Shown here piece after piece: positions 10,575 through 24,213 of a stretch of DNA of 64,000 bases. Source of the stretch: Cylindrodendrum hubeiense (Eukaryota > Ascomycota > Sordariomycetes > Hypocreales > Nectriaceae). Where the stretch lies: assembly GCA_014621425.1 (NCBI GenBank), contig JAANBB010000002.1:437001-501000 (forward strand), read 5' to 3'. Positions within the stretch are counted from its first letter, which is position 1; every line of letters begins with the position of its first letter. A model generated the notes under the pieces. That model was given only the letters and a program-made list of their open reading frames with translations. It had not been told where the DNA came from and searched no databases. A program made the translations under genes and the position numbers.

Positions 10575-12516
10575 ATGCGACAAAACCAACAAGCAATGGA
10601 ACCTTTAAATTTTGACCATTTTCTTAACGTTATCGATGGCAGCCTCGTTGGCACAGAGAATACTCGCCATGGCATCAACCCTGCGACGCTCGAGGCACTC
10701 CCGCCCGTTCCCACCAGTACACCCAATGATGTAGAAGCCGCAGTAGCTGCTGCAAAGCGGGCGGCTCCAGCATGGGCCGACACGCCACTCGCAAAGCGCA
10801 AACAAGCGGTCTCCAAATATGCCGACGCGCTTGCTGAGAATGCAGATAATTTCGCAAAGATGCTGGTGCTCGAGCAGGGTAAACCGGTAGGTGATGAGAT
10901 TATGCAGCCTGCTTTCGATTCCTTGTCTGATGTTGTTTAAGCTGGCTGTTGCCAAAGCAGAAGTTCATCAGACAGTTTTGTTTCTGAAAGGCGTTGCGAA
11001 TCTGCCTTTTCCGGAGCAAGTAGTCGATGATACGCCAGAACGACGAGTTGTTACACGATATGTGCCACTAGGTCAGTTTCAAGACGACGGTGGTTCAAAA
11101 TTACGGAATTGAAGACACTAAAAGTTTACGTCTCTAGGTGTTGCTGTTGGCATCGTCCCATGGAACTGTAAGTCAAGATCAGCATGCCCTTCTGACCTCA
11201 TTTACTAATGTCACTAGTTCCGGTATCATTGGGTTGGTGATCATCCCCTCATTGTATCTGGTGGCATCATTAACACATCCTTTTTAGCCTCATTCAAGTT
11301 GGCCCCAGCCCTTGTTGCAGGAAATGCCATTATACTTAAGCCCTCGTACGTTTCTAGCACCCTTCTCCGAACTCAGGTATTAATCGCTCCAATAGTCCTT
11401 TTACACCTTATTGTGGCCTCAAGCTTGCAGAACTAGGTCACCAAATCTTCCCTCCTGGAGTTTTGCAGGCGTTGAGCGGTGATGATCATCTTGGTCCTTG
11501 GTTGACGGCTCACCCCGGAGTGAACAAAGTCAGCTTTACAGGATCGACTCAGACTGGCATGAAAGTCATGCAAAGCTGTGCAAGTACTTTGAAGAGGGTG
11601 ACACTCGAGCTGTGGGTCTACTTTATCAGGCATCTCAAACTGTACTAACCGACTGAGTCGATAGGGGAGGAAATGACCCAGCAATCATTTGTGCGGATGT
11701 TGACGTTCCAACAGTTGCTGCGAGGGTGAGCATATCTTTCTTTTCATGCAACATAGACAGCACCTAACTGCCGCAGGTAACATCTCTCGCGCTTTACAAC
11801 TCTGGTCAGGTAAATCCAAGCAAAACAACTATTATCTAGTACGTCACACTGATAACCACGCCAGGTCTGTATTGCCATCAAGCGGGTATACGTTCACTCC
11901 GACATTTACCAAGAGTTTATCACCGAGGTAGCCCGCTGCGTCGAGTCTCTCAAGGTAGGGAATGGATTAGATGAGGAGGTCTCAATTGGGCCGGTCCAGA
12001 ATGCTTTGCAATTCGATCGCGTCAAAAACCTCGTGTCTTCCTTAAGGGAGGAAAAGGTAAAGGTTTTGACAGGCAGTCTCGATGATTGCTCGAATGAGAA
12101 GGGATTTTTTATCCACCCGGTTGTCATTGAGAGTCCGCCAGATGATTCCAGAATCGTCAAGGAGGAGCCTTTCGGTATTTGTGCTACCCACCTGAACGTC
12201 AAGTATTGTGCTAATGCCGTCTGTAGGTCCGATATTCCCAATCCTTCGGTGGTCCAACGAACAAGATGTGATTCGACGGGCGAACGATAGCGATATGGGG
12301 CTTGGGGCTTCTGTCTGGACGCGAGATGAAGTGCAAGCAAATCGAATTGCTGATAGATTGGAAGCTGGGAACATTTGGATTAACTCACATCTAGAACTCC
12401 AGGCAGATGCCACTTTTGGAGGACACAAATGGAGTGGAATTGGGTCTGAGCTTGGCATAGACGGGCTAAAGTCATACTGCAACGTGCAAACCGTTTACTA
12501 CAAGAAGCATGTGTAG
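10575..12516 (+). CDS. NAD(P)-dependent aldehyde dehydrogenase
   Basis: Oxidises an aldehyde to a carboxylate. Once about eight short introns are removed the full ALDH fold is readable: N-terminal INPATLEALPPVPTST, VAVGIVPWNFPV, KLAPALVAGNAIILKPSPFTP, VSFTGSTQTG, the catalytic Glu in LELGGND, the catalytic Cys in NSGQVCIAIKR, KEEPFGP, and a C-terminal NVQTVYYKKHV. Both catalytic residues are intact. Clear introns follow KP (about 10887), before GVAVG, inside WN|F, after VSL (about 11236-11287) and around LEL|GGN. Two in-frame Mets (10575 and 10596) compete for the start; MEPLNFDHF fits family N-termini better. It is divergent from ADH and followed by the carboxylate carrier gene 360 bases downstream on the same strand. 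Confidence 0.9.
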
Positions 12517-12876
12517 GAGTATAGCAATTATATTACAATGGGATGTGCAAAAATAAAAACTGCCATGTTTTAGCTGACTATGGGATCCTGATTCGAGTCA
12601 AGGGAATGCAACATTTTCCCGCTCCATCACGTACAATTGTCTCTACCCTACCGTACATTTTGGCTGTGCTTGGTTTTTGAGCCCAGTTCGCCGAGATGAG
12701 TGGGGTTTCAAAGTGGAGAATCCCTCAGTCAGATGACGGTGGGACGGCAGTCAAGGACGGGAGTTGTGGCTCCACTGGTCTCAGCTGTAGAATGATTATC
12801 CGCCATCTCGGCTATAACTTCGGCTTTATTAATTTTGCCCAGCCACGATTAAGCACATCAGCTTGAGTCTCTCTTT
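12517..12876. promoter_or_regulatory. ALDH 3' flank and MFS carrier upstream region
   Basis: 360 bases between two plus-strand genes. It includes a short stretch with polyadenylation-like AATAAA at about 12553 (AAAAATAAAAACTG) and the promoter of the carrier gene. No other feature was assigned. Confidence 0.4.
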
Positions 12877-14357
12877 ATGTCTAGGATCAATATGACGAGC
12901 CGTTCACCATCGAGATCCGACTCTAGGGACAAGATTGGCTCGGATCCAGTTGCCTCAGAGCGACAAAATGTTCTTGATCCGAACAATGACATTCCCTCAA
13001 TGGCTCACGACGCGAAGACAGATTCAGGGTTGAAAATGGAATCCGAGTCTGAACCGTCTACAAACCCTCATCCACCCCATTCCGAAGATAACGCGGAGGG
13101 AGGTGTATTAGCATGGCTTCAGGTCGCTGGTTGCTTCTGTCTATATTGGAATAGTCTGTACGTATTCTCACATCCACACTCTCACTAAATCGTACTTTGC
13201 TCATTGATGAGGAAAGGGGACTCATAAATACATTTGGTGTCTTCCAGACCTTCTACGAGAATGATCTTCTCACAGAAATGTCGTCATCAGCTATCTCTTG
13301 GATAGGCTCCATCCAAATGTTCTTTCTCATGTCTGCTGGCATTATCATCGGCCCCCTATACGACGCTGGTCATTGCCGTCTCCTTCTGCTCACCGGTACA
13401 TTCCTCGTTGTCTTCGGGTTTATGATGACGAGCTTGTGCACAACCTATTGGCAAATCATGCTTGCCCATGCTGTGTGTGTCGGACTAGGAACCAGTTGCC
13501 TGTCGATTCCATCCATCGCAATTGTGCCCCAGTACTTTAAGGCTCGGCGTGCGCGGGCCATGAGCATTGCTACTGTCGGAAGCTGCGTGGGTGGGACTAT
13601 ATACCCGCTGATATTTCAAGGGTTGCAGCCACGTATAGGTTTTCCATGGACCGTCCGAATCTTTGCTTTCATTTCCCTCGCCATGTGCTGCTTCTCGCTT
13701 GCTGTCTTGCGCCCACGGCTGCATGGTGGCAAACGCTTCACGGGCATCAAGTCACTCATCGACCGTTCGGCTTTCAGAAGCCCTTCTTACACTGTGTATG
13801 CTGTTGGAATATTCTTCAGTAACGTCGCATGGTTTGTGCCCGTCTTCTACTTGCAGACTTATGCACTTAGCCATGGCCTTGGAGGTCAGGATGTGGCTCT
13901 GTATCTCGTTGCGATACTGAATGCTGCCTCCATTCCAGGCCGTGTTATTTTAGCCATGGTTTCTGACGTAGCTGGTCCTGTTAATACTCTGGTCTTTATT
14001 ACGGCCTCGACAGCTATCGTCACGATTTCGTGGGCAGCGGTACATACCGGTGCTGGAAACATAATATTTTCTGTATTTTCTGGATTTTTCTCAGGGAGCC
14101 TTGTGGCGGTGGCCCCAGTTGTCCTAACATCCTTCACCACAGACTTAAGCCGCCTTGGGACGAGGCTGGGGATGGTGTCTTTACTGAAAGGAATTGGCTC
14201 ATTGATAGGGTCGCCAGTTGCCGGAGCCATTCTTACACGCTCTGGAAGCTACCTAGGTGTTCAGCTTTTCGCTGGCATCTCTTTTGTGGCAACATTTACG
14301 TTTCTAGTCATACTGCGCCTTATTCTTGGCGGAAAGCAATGGCGCGTTAAGATTTGA
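12877..14357 (+). CDS. MFS transporter, monocarboxylate (MCT/Mch) type
   Basis: Plasma-membrane or organellar carrier with a hydrophilic N-terminus of about 75 residues rich in Ser/Asp/Glu and then 12 predicted membrane spans. The start of span 1 (GGVLAWLQVAGCFCLYWNSLG) followed by LINTFGVFQTFYEN is the hallmark of the fungal MCT-like MFS family. ARRARAMSI in the loop 2/3 region and RLGTRLGM in the loop 8/9 region support this. One intron, 13158 to about 13217, joins WNSL to GLINTFG. The product ends LGGKQWRVKI. Position after the aldehyde dehydrogenase suggests it moves the carboxylic acid substrate or product of the cluster; this is inference, since members also carry riboflavin and other solutes. 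Confidence 0.88.
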
Positions 14358-15497
14358 GGATACATGTTCTGGGTGTATATAAATAGCCCGGCCGTAGTCA
14401 AGCGACGATTAGAGTCTTGCGGATTGCTAAATGGTTCTCTCGACTATATCAACAATTGCAAAAGATAGATTGATATGGGGGCTATCTAACAGCACTGCAG
14501 AGACAATAAATCATAGACTTGGGGACTTAAAAAGACGTTCCTTGCAGCGCCAGGGGAATGGGAAGCATATGGTGGTTCTCGACAACACATAGTACTTCTG
14601 TCTATTCAAACTTTTCACTCCTTCACTGGTTACCGATAGTGATACAGTGCACCTTATAAGAAGATCTGATGAGAAATATTAAATGCATGGTGTAATAATG
14701 GCCTATACTGCTTCTGACACCCTCTATTCCCATATGGCGCACTTAATGACACTGCCGTGCATCTGACAGGCTGGCTTTACTAGTACAAGCCACGGGAGTC
14801 CCAAACCACATGATACGTCATCCATGCTGAGTGAAAAATCTCCAATCTCAAATCAGTGATATCTAGCAATAGGGAATGACCTAAGAGGTAACCTGCGAGT
14901 CTCGATCTTCAGAACGTAGTGATTTGTCCTGCATCACCATTGCAGGCACAAACGAACAAGAACAAATTGATTCAGCTGTCTCTCGCTACCACCACTCAGA
15001 ATTGAACTATCGAATGTATGACTTCTATGAACCAAGTACAACTTGAGCTGATACTAGTTAGAAACGTCTCCATCGTATGATAAGCTAGATTTCTATATTT
15101 GTGAACTGGACGGTCACATCGCTGGATGTGGGTGTGGAGATTTCAAGATTAATGCACATTTTCCCAATGTTTTTGATATCATTCTTTGCATTCAAATTTA
15201 TTTGTCTTTAACGCTCTCTATAGAACTGCATATTAAGTTGCATTAAGTTGAAATAATGCCTAATTAAGAGGAGCCGGAATTCCGACTCTAGTAGATAATG
15301 ATCTGAAGTGGTGTACCCAATGGGTGATGCATGAGTGCTCGATAAAGTGCAAAGAAGGCCAATATCTGATACATAATACCATTGCTCTTGAAACCATGAC
15401 ATAGAAAATAAAAAAAGGAAATTGTCAAAATGCAAGGTGATTTATAACCTTGGTAACTGTTTCCAAAAGGTCTGCACCAATCCCATTTCTGTCATCA
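14358..15497. other. Intergenic, convergent 3' ends, no gene seen
   Basis: About 1.1 kb between the stop of the MFS carrier and the stop of gtb3. It separates the oxidation block from the exopolysaccharide locus. No convincing coding frame; several short AT-rich runs. Confidence 0.45.
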
Positions 15498-18400
15498 CTA
15501 AACAATGCTCACAAACGAGTAAGGGCGTTGCCTCTTCAACATCTTACTCATTCTCGAATTCCTGACTCCCGCTCTCGGTGGTGGCTGGGCCTCACGGGAT
15601 TGCCATTGTTCGAGCATGATTGGTTGCGACCAATCCATCTTGACTTCGTCATCCATTGCCTCCTGCTTTTCTTCCTCGATGTATCGTAGCGGTAGAGGTG
15701 TTCCAAACTTGAAGCGGCTGTGGGTTCGGGCCTGGATATTGTCCTCTGCTTTCATCTTGCTTTGATGCCATTGGATCCAAAACATTTGTTCGTGTTCTCG
15801 GAGATAGCGATTTCCATGGAAACTGTGTAGGACGACCTCGCGCGAGAGCATACCAAGTTTTCGACGATATTCCGCCTTTGCATAGAAACGCTTCTGAAGC
15901 CATTCCACGTCGTCAGGTGTAATCTCATCCGGAAGAGTTGGAATATCCGTCTTCAGGTCGACCTCGTCTGTGAATTTAGTCCACTGACCGACCATGCTCA
16001 GAATACTAATCTGGGCTCGGGCCAGGGCGAGAGGATCATTCGGCGGTACAACCTCTCCGAAGCGCTGCTCCGGATTATTGGGGTCCGTCAGAACCAGGGC
16101 TGTGGCGCCGACCTCTGTGGCGACGATGGGCACACCCGCAAGAGCTGCCTCACCAATAGCCAGAGGAAGACCCTCGGAGATGGACGAGTTCATAAACAGC
16201 CAGGCGTCCTTCAAGATTACCTTAGGATTACCAAATCCAGCAAGGATGACCTTTTCGGACAGATTGTGATCAGTAATGAACTTCTCCATCTCCAGCGCGT
16301 AGGCCGGCTGGCGGTCCTTCGCGCCGTAAACGACAAGCTTGTAGTCGGTAAAGCCGAAACGATTGATAATGATTTCGGCCGCCTGAATAGCTGCCTTCAC
16401 TCCCTTGATAACTTGAACGTTGGACAGCATGAGAACAGTGGGCGTATCTGTTCGGATCTTGTCAACTGGCGTGAACGCATCCATGTTGCTGATGCCATTG
16501 ACGATTGGGTCAACCTTGCGAGTGAAGAGATTTCTGTTGCCAACTGTACCCTTGTCTGTGCCAATCTCAATTTCCCAGGTACTATGAAGAACGGTTAGTT
16601 TTATAATTTTCTCTACAGATGTAGGTACTTACGGGTTGAAGAGAGATGCGCATGGAGTGATGACATCGGCATGAAAGTAGGCAAGACGGCTAGCAAGACC
16701 TATACTGGCGAGCAACATAGACTGCACAGAGAGTGGAAGCTCGCATTGTGCAGCACTGATGTTAAGACAGCACTCCCGCCAAAGGATGGCATGATCCCAA
16801 ATACCGAAGCTAGAGCCTCGGCGGTGTTTGAGAATCAGCCCAAATAGACTGCTAATCCCATGGTGAGTACTTTGGAAGACTCGGGGGCAATCCTCAGGGA
16901 TGTTGACAGCGAATATGAAGAAATACGCTCGGAAAATACCCAGCGCAATACGGAAGTCGGAAATGGTAGGCTGCTCAATCTCGAAGGTCTCGGATGGATT
17001 CACGACATTGGGGTCATCGTAGTGAGTGAGCCAAGCAGCCACCCAGGTATCTTCAACTGTTTGAGACAACCAGGTGAGGGTGTAATCCTTGTGTTCGTAG
17101 TATTTAGCCATTGATAGGATGACATTGCTGAACTTGATGAGATCGGGTCGGGTAAGTCTCCTGGTGCGGGCTCCCTTGACGAAATCCATCAAAAGTGGGA
17201 CAAAAGTGCCGATAATATCTCGTTGAACATCGGTATCAGCAACCTTCTTATCAACCACAGACTCAAGCATGTCATCAATGACACCGTGGTTAGCAGTGCC
17301 TCCATCAATACCCCAGAGTGGTAAAAGTTTTAGTGACTGAACACTTCTCTCAATCTGGAAGCGCGGGATACCGTAGTCGTTGGCGCACTCCGATAGCACA
17401 TGGTTGCGAATTGTTGTATGTCCGTTGACGAGATCGCGCCGACAATTAGAGACACCGCCAGGTGCCACCGGCCAACATCCAATATCATTGAAGATGACAG
17501 AAATGCGGTCCTTGGTATCGTTGAAGCAGTCTTGGGGCCGCGTTGTGACCTGGGGAGCATCCTTACTGAGACCCATTGCATATAGATCAGCCGTCTTAAT
17601 AGCGAGCACGTTGACTTCAGACACATCAGTGTCAATGTCCATGGTGGCCACAATCTGGTCAATGTTTGCATTCAGGGAACTGCGAGCGCGTTCAAGACGT
17701 CCCATATCACGTGCACTCCAGTAAGGGCGAAGGAGAGGCTCCTCGCGAAGAATGAGCTCATCCATCCAACAAGCTGTCACCGCATCTAATTTGGCACCCT
17801 TGAGCCAGAGACTCCAAAGTTCGGTACGTAACCGCCAAGTTGGCACAGGTCTGTATTTGTGTTGATTCAAGCGGTCAATCCACGACAAGGGGTTCAGTGA
17901 TGAGATAAGAGTGGGCTTCGCGCCAGCATACCGTCTCATCTGTCGCGCCTGTCGCTTGCCGTGGTGAATGAGCAGGTCATCCGAGTCAAAAGACACGTTT
18001 CGCGGGCGTTTCAGCATGTCGGCCTCTCGAGCAAATATTTCTGGTGCCTGAGTAATGGCGGTCTTGAGGGCGTCGCCTTCTTGCATATAACTCGTGATTG
18101 CTGGGTCACGTCGGTGAAGATACTCATATTCGCTGGTGTATGTCTTGCCGTTTGCTGTCTTGATGATGCGACCGATGTTCTTTGATGGCGTCCAGTTATA
18201 TTCCTCAATATCCACAGGCTTACCCCAGAATACAGAGAGCATATTATCTGAGCTGGTATCGGCCAACTTGTAATCGACGCGAAGCACATCCGCATTACCG
18301 TGTGGCGCGGACTTGTAGTGGTATTGAAACACGTAGTCATGTTCACCCAATGTCCAGGTGCCTCGCACAATGCGTCCGTACTTGTCGTAATATCCCACGC

Positions 18401-21400
18401 TTCGAGAATCTTCGTTGGCAACCACCTTTGCAGCCGGCCAGCGAGATTGGCTCTCATACTGGTATGTGCAAACACGACCATCGCTGTCCTCTTTGCTGGT
18501 GAGACGCAGTTTCTCATCATAGTTATCGACAAACAGAGCGTCTCCGGTGGCTGGTGCCTCCTTCAGAGATCCGCTATATACGCTGAGTGTCATTGTTTGG
18601 TTATCATTGATTGAAGCGAAGCCAGTGATGGTTTTTCGTGACAGCTCAACGACAATAGAATCCCTGATGATAGTTCGACGGGCACCTTTCTGAGCAAGTC
18701 GAGTGATGTTGACAAGCGCAGGTCTGTGGTAGATGAGAATCCAGTAGACCCAGAAATCCTTGACAGCGCGACAGGCATTCCAAACACACAGTGTAAACCA
18801 TACGAGAACGCTTCTCAAGGGGACTTTATTGACACAATGAATGAGCTCTCTCTCAATGTTGGATGCTCCTCCGCTGATGAATGCAATCCACTTCACACAC
18901 ACGTAAGGGGACGAGACTGTCTTTGTCCAGAAACGCTGGAAAAAGCCGGCAGTGTCGATACGGTCGATGTTGATAGTTCTCAACTCAGCGGGAGGTGGAG
19001 GTAGACTATCTTGGCCATGCCCCGAAAAGGTCGGAACCTGGCTGAGTCTCTCTAGACACTTCTGGTAAATGTTCAGGGTGAGGCTGACATAGAAATCCTC
19101 CGTCTCCAGGTCAACCTTGGCTCCAGATGCCCACTGAGTGAACTCAAAGGTCAAAGCCACCGGTTCTCCAAGAATACGACGTATGATGGCTTCGCGGACA
19201 GATTGGGGTGTCGTCGGCCAACTGGAGTCGACATCAAAGTCCAGACAAAGGTGTCTCATTAACTCCATCTCGGTTTTAAGACAGAGACGATTGAGGTACT
19301 GCGGGGGATCAGAAGCAATCTCAAAGTCTAGCCTCTTTGAAAATGACGTTGTGTCATGGAGAAAGTGCTCTGCTCGAAGTGCGCGGCCGTTGGAAAGGTT
19401 AAACTGAGAACGAGCCACATGGTACAGTATAGACTCGCTGATTACAGTGGCCAACAGCGGCTGCCAAGTAGGCAAGGCTAGCTGAGCCTCACCCATGAAA
19501 CCAACAGTCAGTTCAAGGACGCGGCCTCGCTGTGAGCTGAAGGAGCAGATGTCACCCAAGCCATCTTCCCAAAAGTCCTCGCGGCGAACGATTTTGACAG
19601 TGATTTTCTTGCCGAACCACATATCCCTTGCAGTCTTGACCAGCTTTCCAGCCCAGGGTGTGCCACGAGTCATTTCGTTGGGGGACTGCAGAGAAAGATC
19701 CAGGTTGTCTGTGACTCTCTTTGATGTAGGCTTCCCATCATCATGCGAGATCTTGACGCCAAAGAGACCTTTGTTGATAGAGTGTGTCGGAATCTTCGAT
19801 GGAATTGCCTCCTCGGCGCTATATCTGCGTTGGATGTAGATATTGCTCTGGCCGTCACGAGACTCGGAGTCAGAGCCAGACGGGGGCGATGCGAACCAGT
19901 CCTTGTAGGCCCAAAGTGATGTTCCACCGGCCGCAAGTACAGCAGCCACGTTCTGCGCAACAACATCCTTGTAAACCCATTGAGAGGTTGCGGGAATGGC
20001 ATGAAGGGAACTGCCAACGATGAAACCAATCAGTGCGGAGTAGAAGAGAATGGCGATGTAAGCGTTGATATTGGTGGTGAAGCATCGGTTGAACTGGAAA
20101 ATGATGGTGCCAGTATAACCCAGGCAGTAGAGGTAATAGAACACCGTAGTTTCCCAGCTGTTGACGAACACACAGAGTAAAAGGGTTGTGACACCGATGA
20201 CGATAAAAAGCTTCGCCATGATATCGGTCAGTGCCTTGATGATGCTTGTACGACGGAACACTTCAAACTCTTCGGCGAGCTTCTGAGCATGGTCAAAATC
20301 TCGCAGTTTTTCGTTCGACATCTGGTCTTTAAGTCCCCAGTACTTATAGAGCGTTGAATCGAGCAGCATTGCGGCTACGCAGAAGTAGCTAATGCTCATG
20401 CAAATTCCATAACGAGCTCTATCATCGCTGTACATGCTAGGATACGGCCCAGCTGCGCTCCAAACCATCATGACCCACCGGTCCATGAGAGCGACTAGGA
20501 ACAGTGCAAGGGTCTGACCAATATCGTAACGGGCGAGGCGAAAGAGGGTAAAAACGTTGTGATCCTTGAGACCACGGACTAGGCCAAGTTGTTGATTCTT
20601 TGACTCACCAAGCTGAGTGAACCAGGCGGTGCTGAACATGTCTGGGTGGTCATCTTTGTTGGGGTTGGTCTTCCTGAAAAGCCAGTCGATATATGGCAAT
20701 CCCTTCGCCACGCGAGAAACGAATGGGTCTGACAGAACACCAGAAGAACTAGAGTCCTTCGTGCGGCGTTGGAATGATTCGAGAAACGCGTTGAAGGTCT
20801 GAAGGGCTAAAGATTCTTGGTCGTTCGGGTCGGTGTTGTTCGTATCAGGATCCAGCCTTGCCGCGTACCATTCAAGAATATCTTTATGTGAAAACTTCGG
20901 AATGTTATCCATCCAATTTGACCACTCGTGGCAGAGTCTGCGGTATCGATATAATGAGACGAGCAGATAGGCGTACATAACAGGGAGGTAAATCTCAAGA
21001 TCGCGACCGTTGACAAAGGACGAGATTAGGGGCGCCAGGAGAAGGATCAGCATGTTTTGGAGAAACATTCTGCGACCAGACATGATCGGGCTGTCGTGTT
21101 GGTGCATAGCGCTCATGATTCCCAAGAGATTAAGATGAGTCGTGATACAAACGATGTAGGCAACGAAGACGAAGCCAATGGAAACTGAGTATCGCAAGGT
21201 AAACATGATGAGGCCCGCAATCGCAACGAGGGCCGTTAGGATAAACCCTCCAGATAGCCTCTGAACATGGAAGTAGACCATATTATCATATGCATAGTGA
21301 GCAAGATAGTAATTGCCAATACTGCCGGCCCATCCCGTAACACCGGCAGTAAGTAACAGCGAAACCAGCAGAGCATAGCCAGCAGCTTCCAGGGCTTCAT

Positions 21401-24213
21401 GCTGCATAAATGCCGTCATGAAGCAGCCTCGTCCCACAAAGGTAAGTAACACAACGTCAATAATTGCAGGGAGGCAGAAGATAGACAGAGCACCAGCCTC
21501 AGCAAACCGCTTCTTCCACAACCGAATTCTTTCATAGGGTGTGCGTTTCGTCTTCAAAGAAGCGGGAAACTGCTCGTCATCACCGTCTTTGAAAATGGGT
21601 GCTGCATTTGGGCTGAAGTACATTGTCATGATCTCATTGTTTATTCGATCGTCGGCTGTTGGAGGACTCAGGTGGAGGAATGCACGATAGCGGTGATAAA
21701 TAATGCTCCCAATATCCCGGGGAAGTAGGCCAAAGTAGATATCGCATTGGGATCCGAGGATCCAAAGCTCTGAGAATACTGCCGCTTGATCAGGCTGCGA
21801 TACGAATATCGGGCAGCGGTCAGTAGACTCATTGTAGACCTCTTCATAGGCAGCCCGTCGAAGAATACTGAAGAAAATGAGAGCGTAAAGGTCAGAGTTG
21901 ATATCGACGTGATCGCAGTCACTCCAGGATTTCCACGGGTCATAGGCGCGAAGAAGAGGTTGTGTTAGCTCATTCAGAGGTTCTCGCTGTCCAAAGAATA
22001 GAGCGTCCACAACAGTCTTGTTGACAAGTTGATGAAGCGTCACGACGTTATCTAGACTTGGAAGCTGTGTCGCGCCTTGTCGTGCGTAGTACTCCAGACG
22101 CATTCGTAGGATGTCTCGCATGCTTGTCGAACCGTCGAGAGCCGCTTTAGCGCATGTTAGGTTCCAGGATGACGTGGTAGTTTCGCTAATGAGCATGGTT
22201 CGGCAGTAGGTCTTAATCGCGTCACCCATTGGGTGACGCGTTTGAGAAGCACGCAGCTTTTGGAGGAGGCTAAGAGCTTCAGAATATGTCGCTTGCTCGA
22301 TTGTTGCTCGGATGCTAAGAGGAATCCCCGAAGGGTCGCTTTGGTTGTTGGCCAGTTCGAGATGAAGCTCCTCTTCGTATCGTTCCACGCGGGGGATTTG
22401 CTTGCAAGCCAGCCAGGTGTGGAGAACAGCGGCTACATCGCTGGGGGCCTTTTGTGAGATAAATATATCCACACAGTTCACATCAGAGCCTTGTCTATGC
22501 TTTGAGACACCCCAAAAGTGGGCATCACTGTCGGGAACGCCAAATCCAGTATCTAGTCCCTTGTAGATGCAAATCTGACGATCCGCAAGGCCTTTAACGA
22601 GATCATGAATAGCAATGTCACACTCGCCATGCTGAGTTAAGGAGGTCAGGGCAGTGACCAAACTTTCCTTTTCAGTACCTTTCACAACATGAAGCATTTT
22701 TAGTTCCTTCAAGTGATGCATAGTGTCGACAATAGCCTCGTAATGCTCTGCGTGAGGCTCGGAGGTAAGTGGATAGCATCCAAAAGGCGAAAGAGACTTT
22801 CTATCACTAGAAGAGTCCCAAAAGCTGGCTCGGGTGGGAACAAGCTCGCTGTAATCCGGCGACAGGTAGAATCTGGGCACCTCATCTTTCATCGCCTTTA
22901 GTGCAGGAGGAAGATCTCGATGTTTCAGGAGGTGAGAAGCGCTGGGAATCACTGCATCAAGTTCCTCCGTAGGCAGTGAGGCAATCTCATCAAAAGGAGA
23001 TCCATTGGGAATCCAAACCTTCCTCGCCTCAGTCGCCCAAGCTTTTTGGAGCTTTACTATTGTCAGCACACGTTCTAAAGATTGAGGGATCAAAAATAAA
23101 GCATACTCCGATGGTCTCTGCGCGGCGAATATACTCGAAACCACTAAGCGTCTCGGTGGCATTCGGAATAGCTTCCTTTAGCCTCATTTGAGGATCGAGA
23201 GGACCGTGGTCGAAAACGCCACCAAAGTGCTCGGCCAGCTTAACAGCTCTGCGGATAGTGGCAGGATGCGGTCGCTTCTCCCATCGAGTAAGGAAACCGA
23301 TGAAGAAAGTGGGCCTCTCCTCCCTCTCTTTGTGGCATCTGGACAAAATGTTGCGGAGTCGCTTGGCCTTGAAATAACCCCGTGGCTCTCCGTCGGCAAG
23401 GATCAAGGAGTTTTCAATGATGAGACCAGACACAAAGGTCAGGCTTATCGAGTCGAGAGCTTCAGAATCGTGGCAGCACGAAAGAAGAACGGGAATCCTC
23501 GCCTGGTGGAGTCGCTCAAGCAAGCCATCTACCAGCTCAGGCTTCTCGACTGTGGAAACTTGAAGCGCAAATCCAGACAAGTTGTTGCTCGTGTACGTCT
23601 CAGTGAGGAATTTGCAAGTATCCTTAATTCGAGAGTCTTCAAGCCCGTCGGGCCCTAACGAGTCAATGCTGATACTGGCAAGACTCATTTTGGCGACGAT
23701 GGTATCAGACGTGCAAACGGATGAGCGTGAGTCTCCATCTTCACCCGCAATGGTACCATTCATGGACAGAGGCAATATAACGAGGTCGTACGCTCGCGAA
23801 ATTCGGTGGGTCGAGCGGGCATCGGATTCGGAGAGGATGGCGAATGATTTGGTCGGTCGGAACGATTGCATAGGAGCCGCACTGGGGTTGAGTGCTCCAT
23901 CTGAGCTGAGGGGGCTTTTCCCTTGGCTACGATTGATGTTAGACTAGCAGGGATGGAGCTTGGATCGATGAACAAGGACTTGCCTTAATGCCTTTGGTTT
24001 CCTAGCCCTACGTGATTTAATGAACGCGTAGAGGAAATAGAGAACAGCAGGAACGAGGGTGGCCGAGAGACCAAATGCGAAGTTCACTACTTGAAACAAA
24101 TGGGTGAACCTCTCGTCTGCGGGGAGGACGCTATTGCAGTAGACCTCAAATCTCGAGGGACCGCATGCCTCAAGGGCTGGATCGTCCTTCCCGGGCTGAA
24201 AAAATGAAGCCAT
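15498..24213 (-). CDS. gtb3: Giant membrane glycosyltransferase of galactosaminogalactan synthesis (Gtb3-like)
   Basis: Predicted to polymerise and translocate the galactose/GalNAc chain of galactosaminogalactan. The protein is about 2,850 residues: a single N-terminal span (NFAFGLSATLVPAVLYFLYAF), a large soluble region, a central polytopic block (about ten or more spans, coding ~21.5-19.9 kb), another soluble region, and a C-terminal GT4 domain spanning exon 16629-23162 and the last exon 15498-16581. In the GT4 part the retaining-glycosyltransferase EX7E motif reads EGLPLAIGE, preceded by TVLMLSNVQVIKG. Intron 16582-16632 is clear. A second intron must lie near 23057-23140 and a third near 23900-24010, but their junctions could not be closed cleanly (see findings). 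Assignment rests on architecture plus adjacency to uge3 and agd3, as in the A. fumigatus GAG cluster. It is divergent from uge3. Confidence 0.85.

Noticed and set aside
12042..12482. 146-residue minus-strand frame opposite the aldehyde dehydrogenase
   Set aside because: Antisense shadow of well-conserved ALDH exons.
18011..18532. 173-residue minus-strand frame inside gtb3
   Set aside because: It overlaps in another frame the long gtb3 exon, which has clear protein character; no family resemblance.
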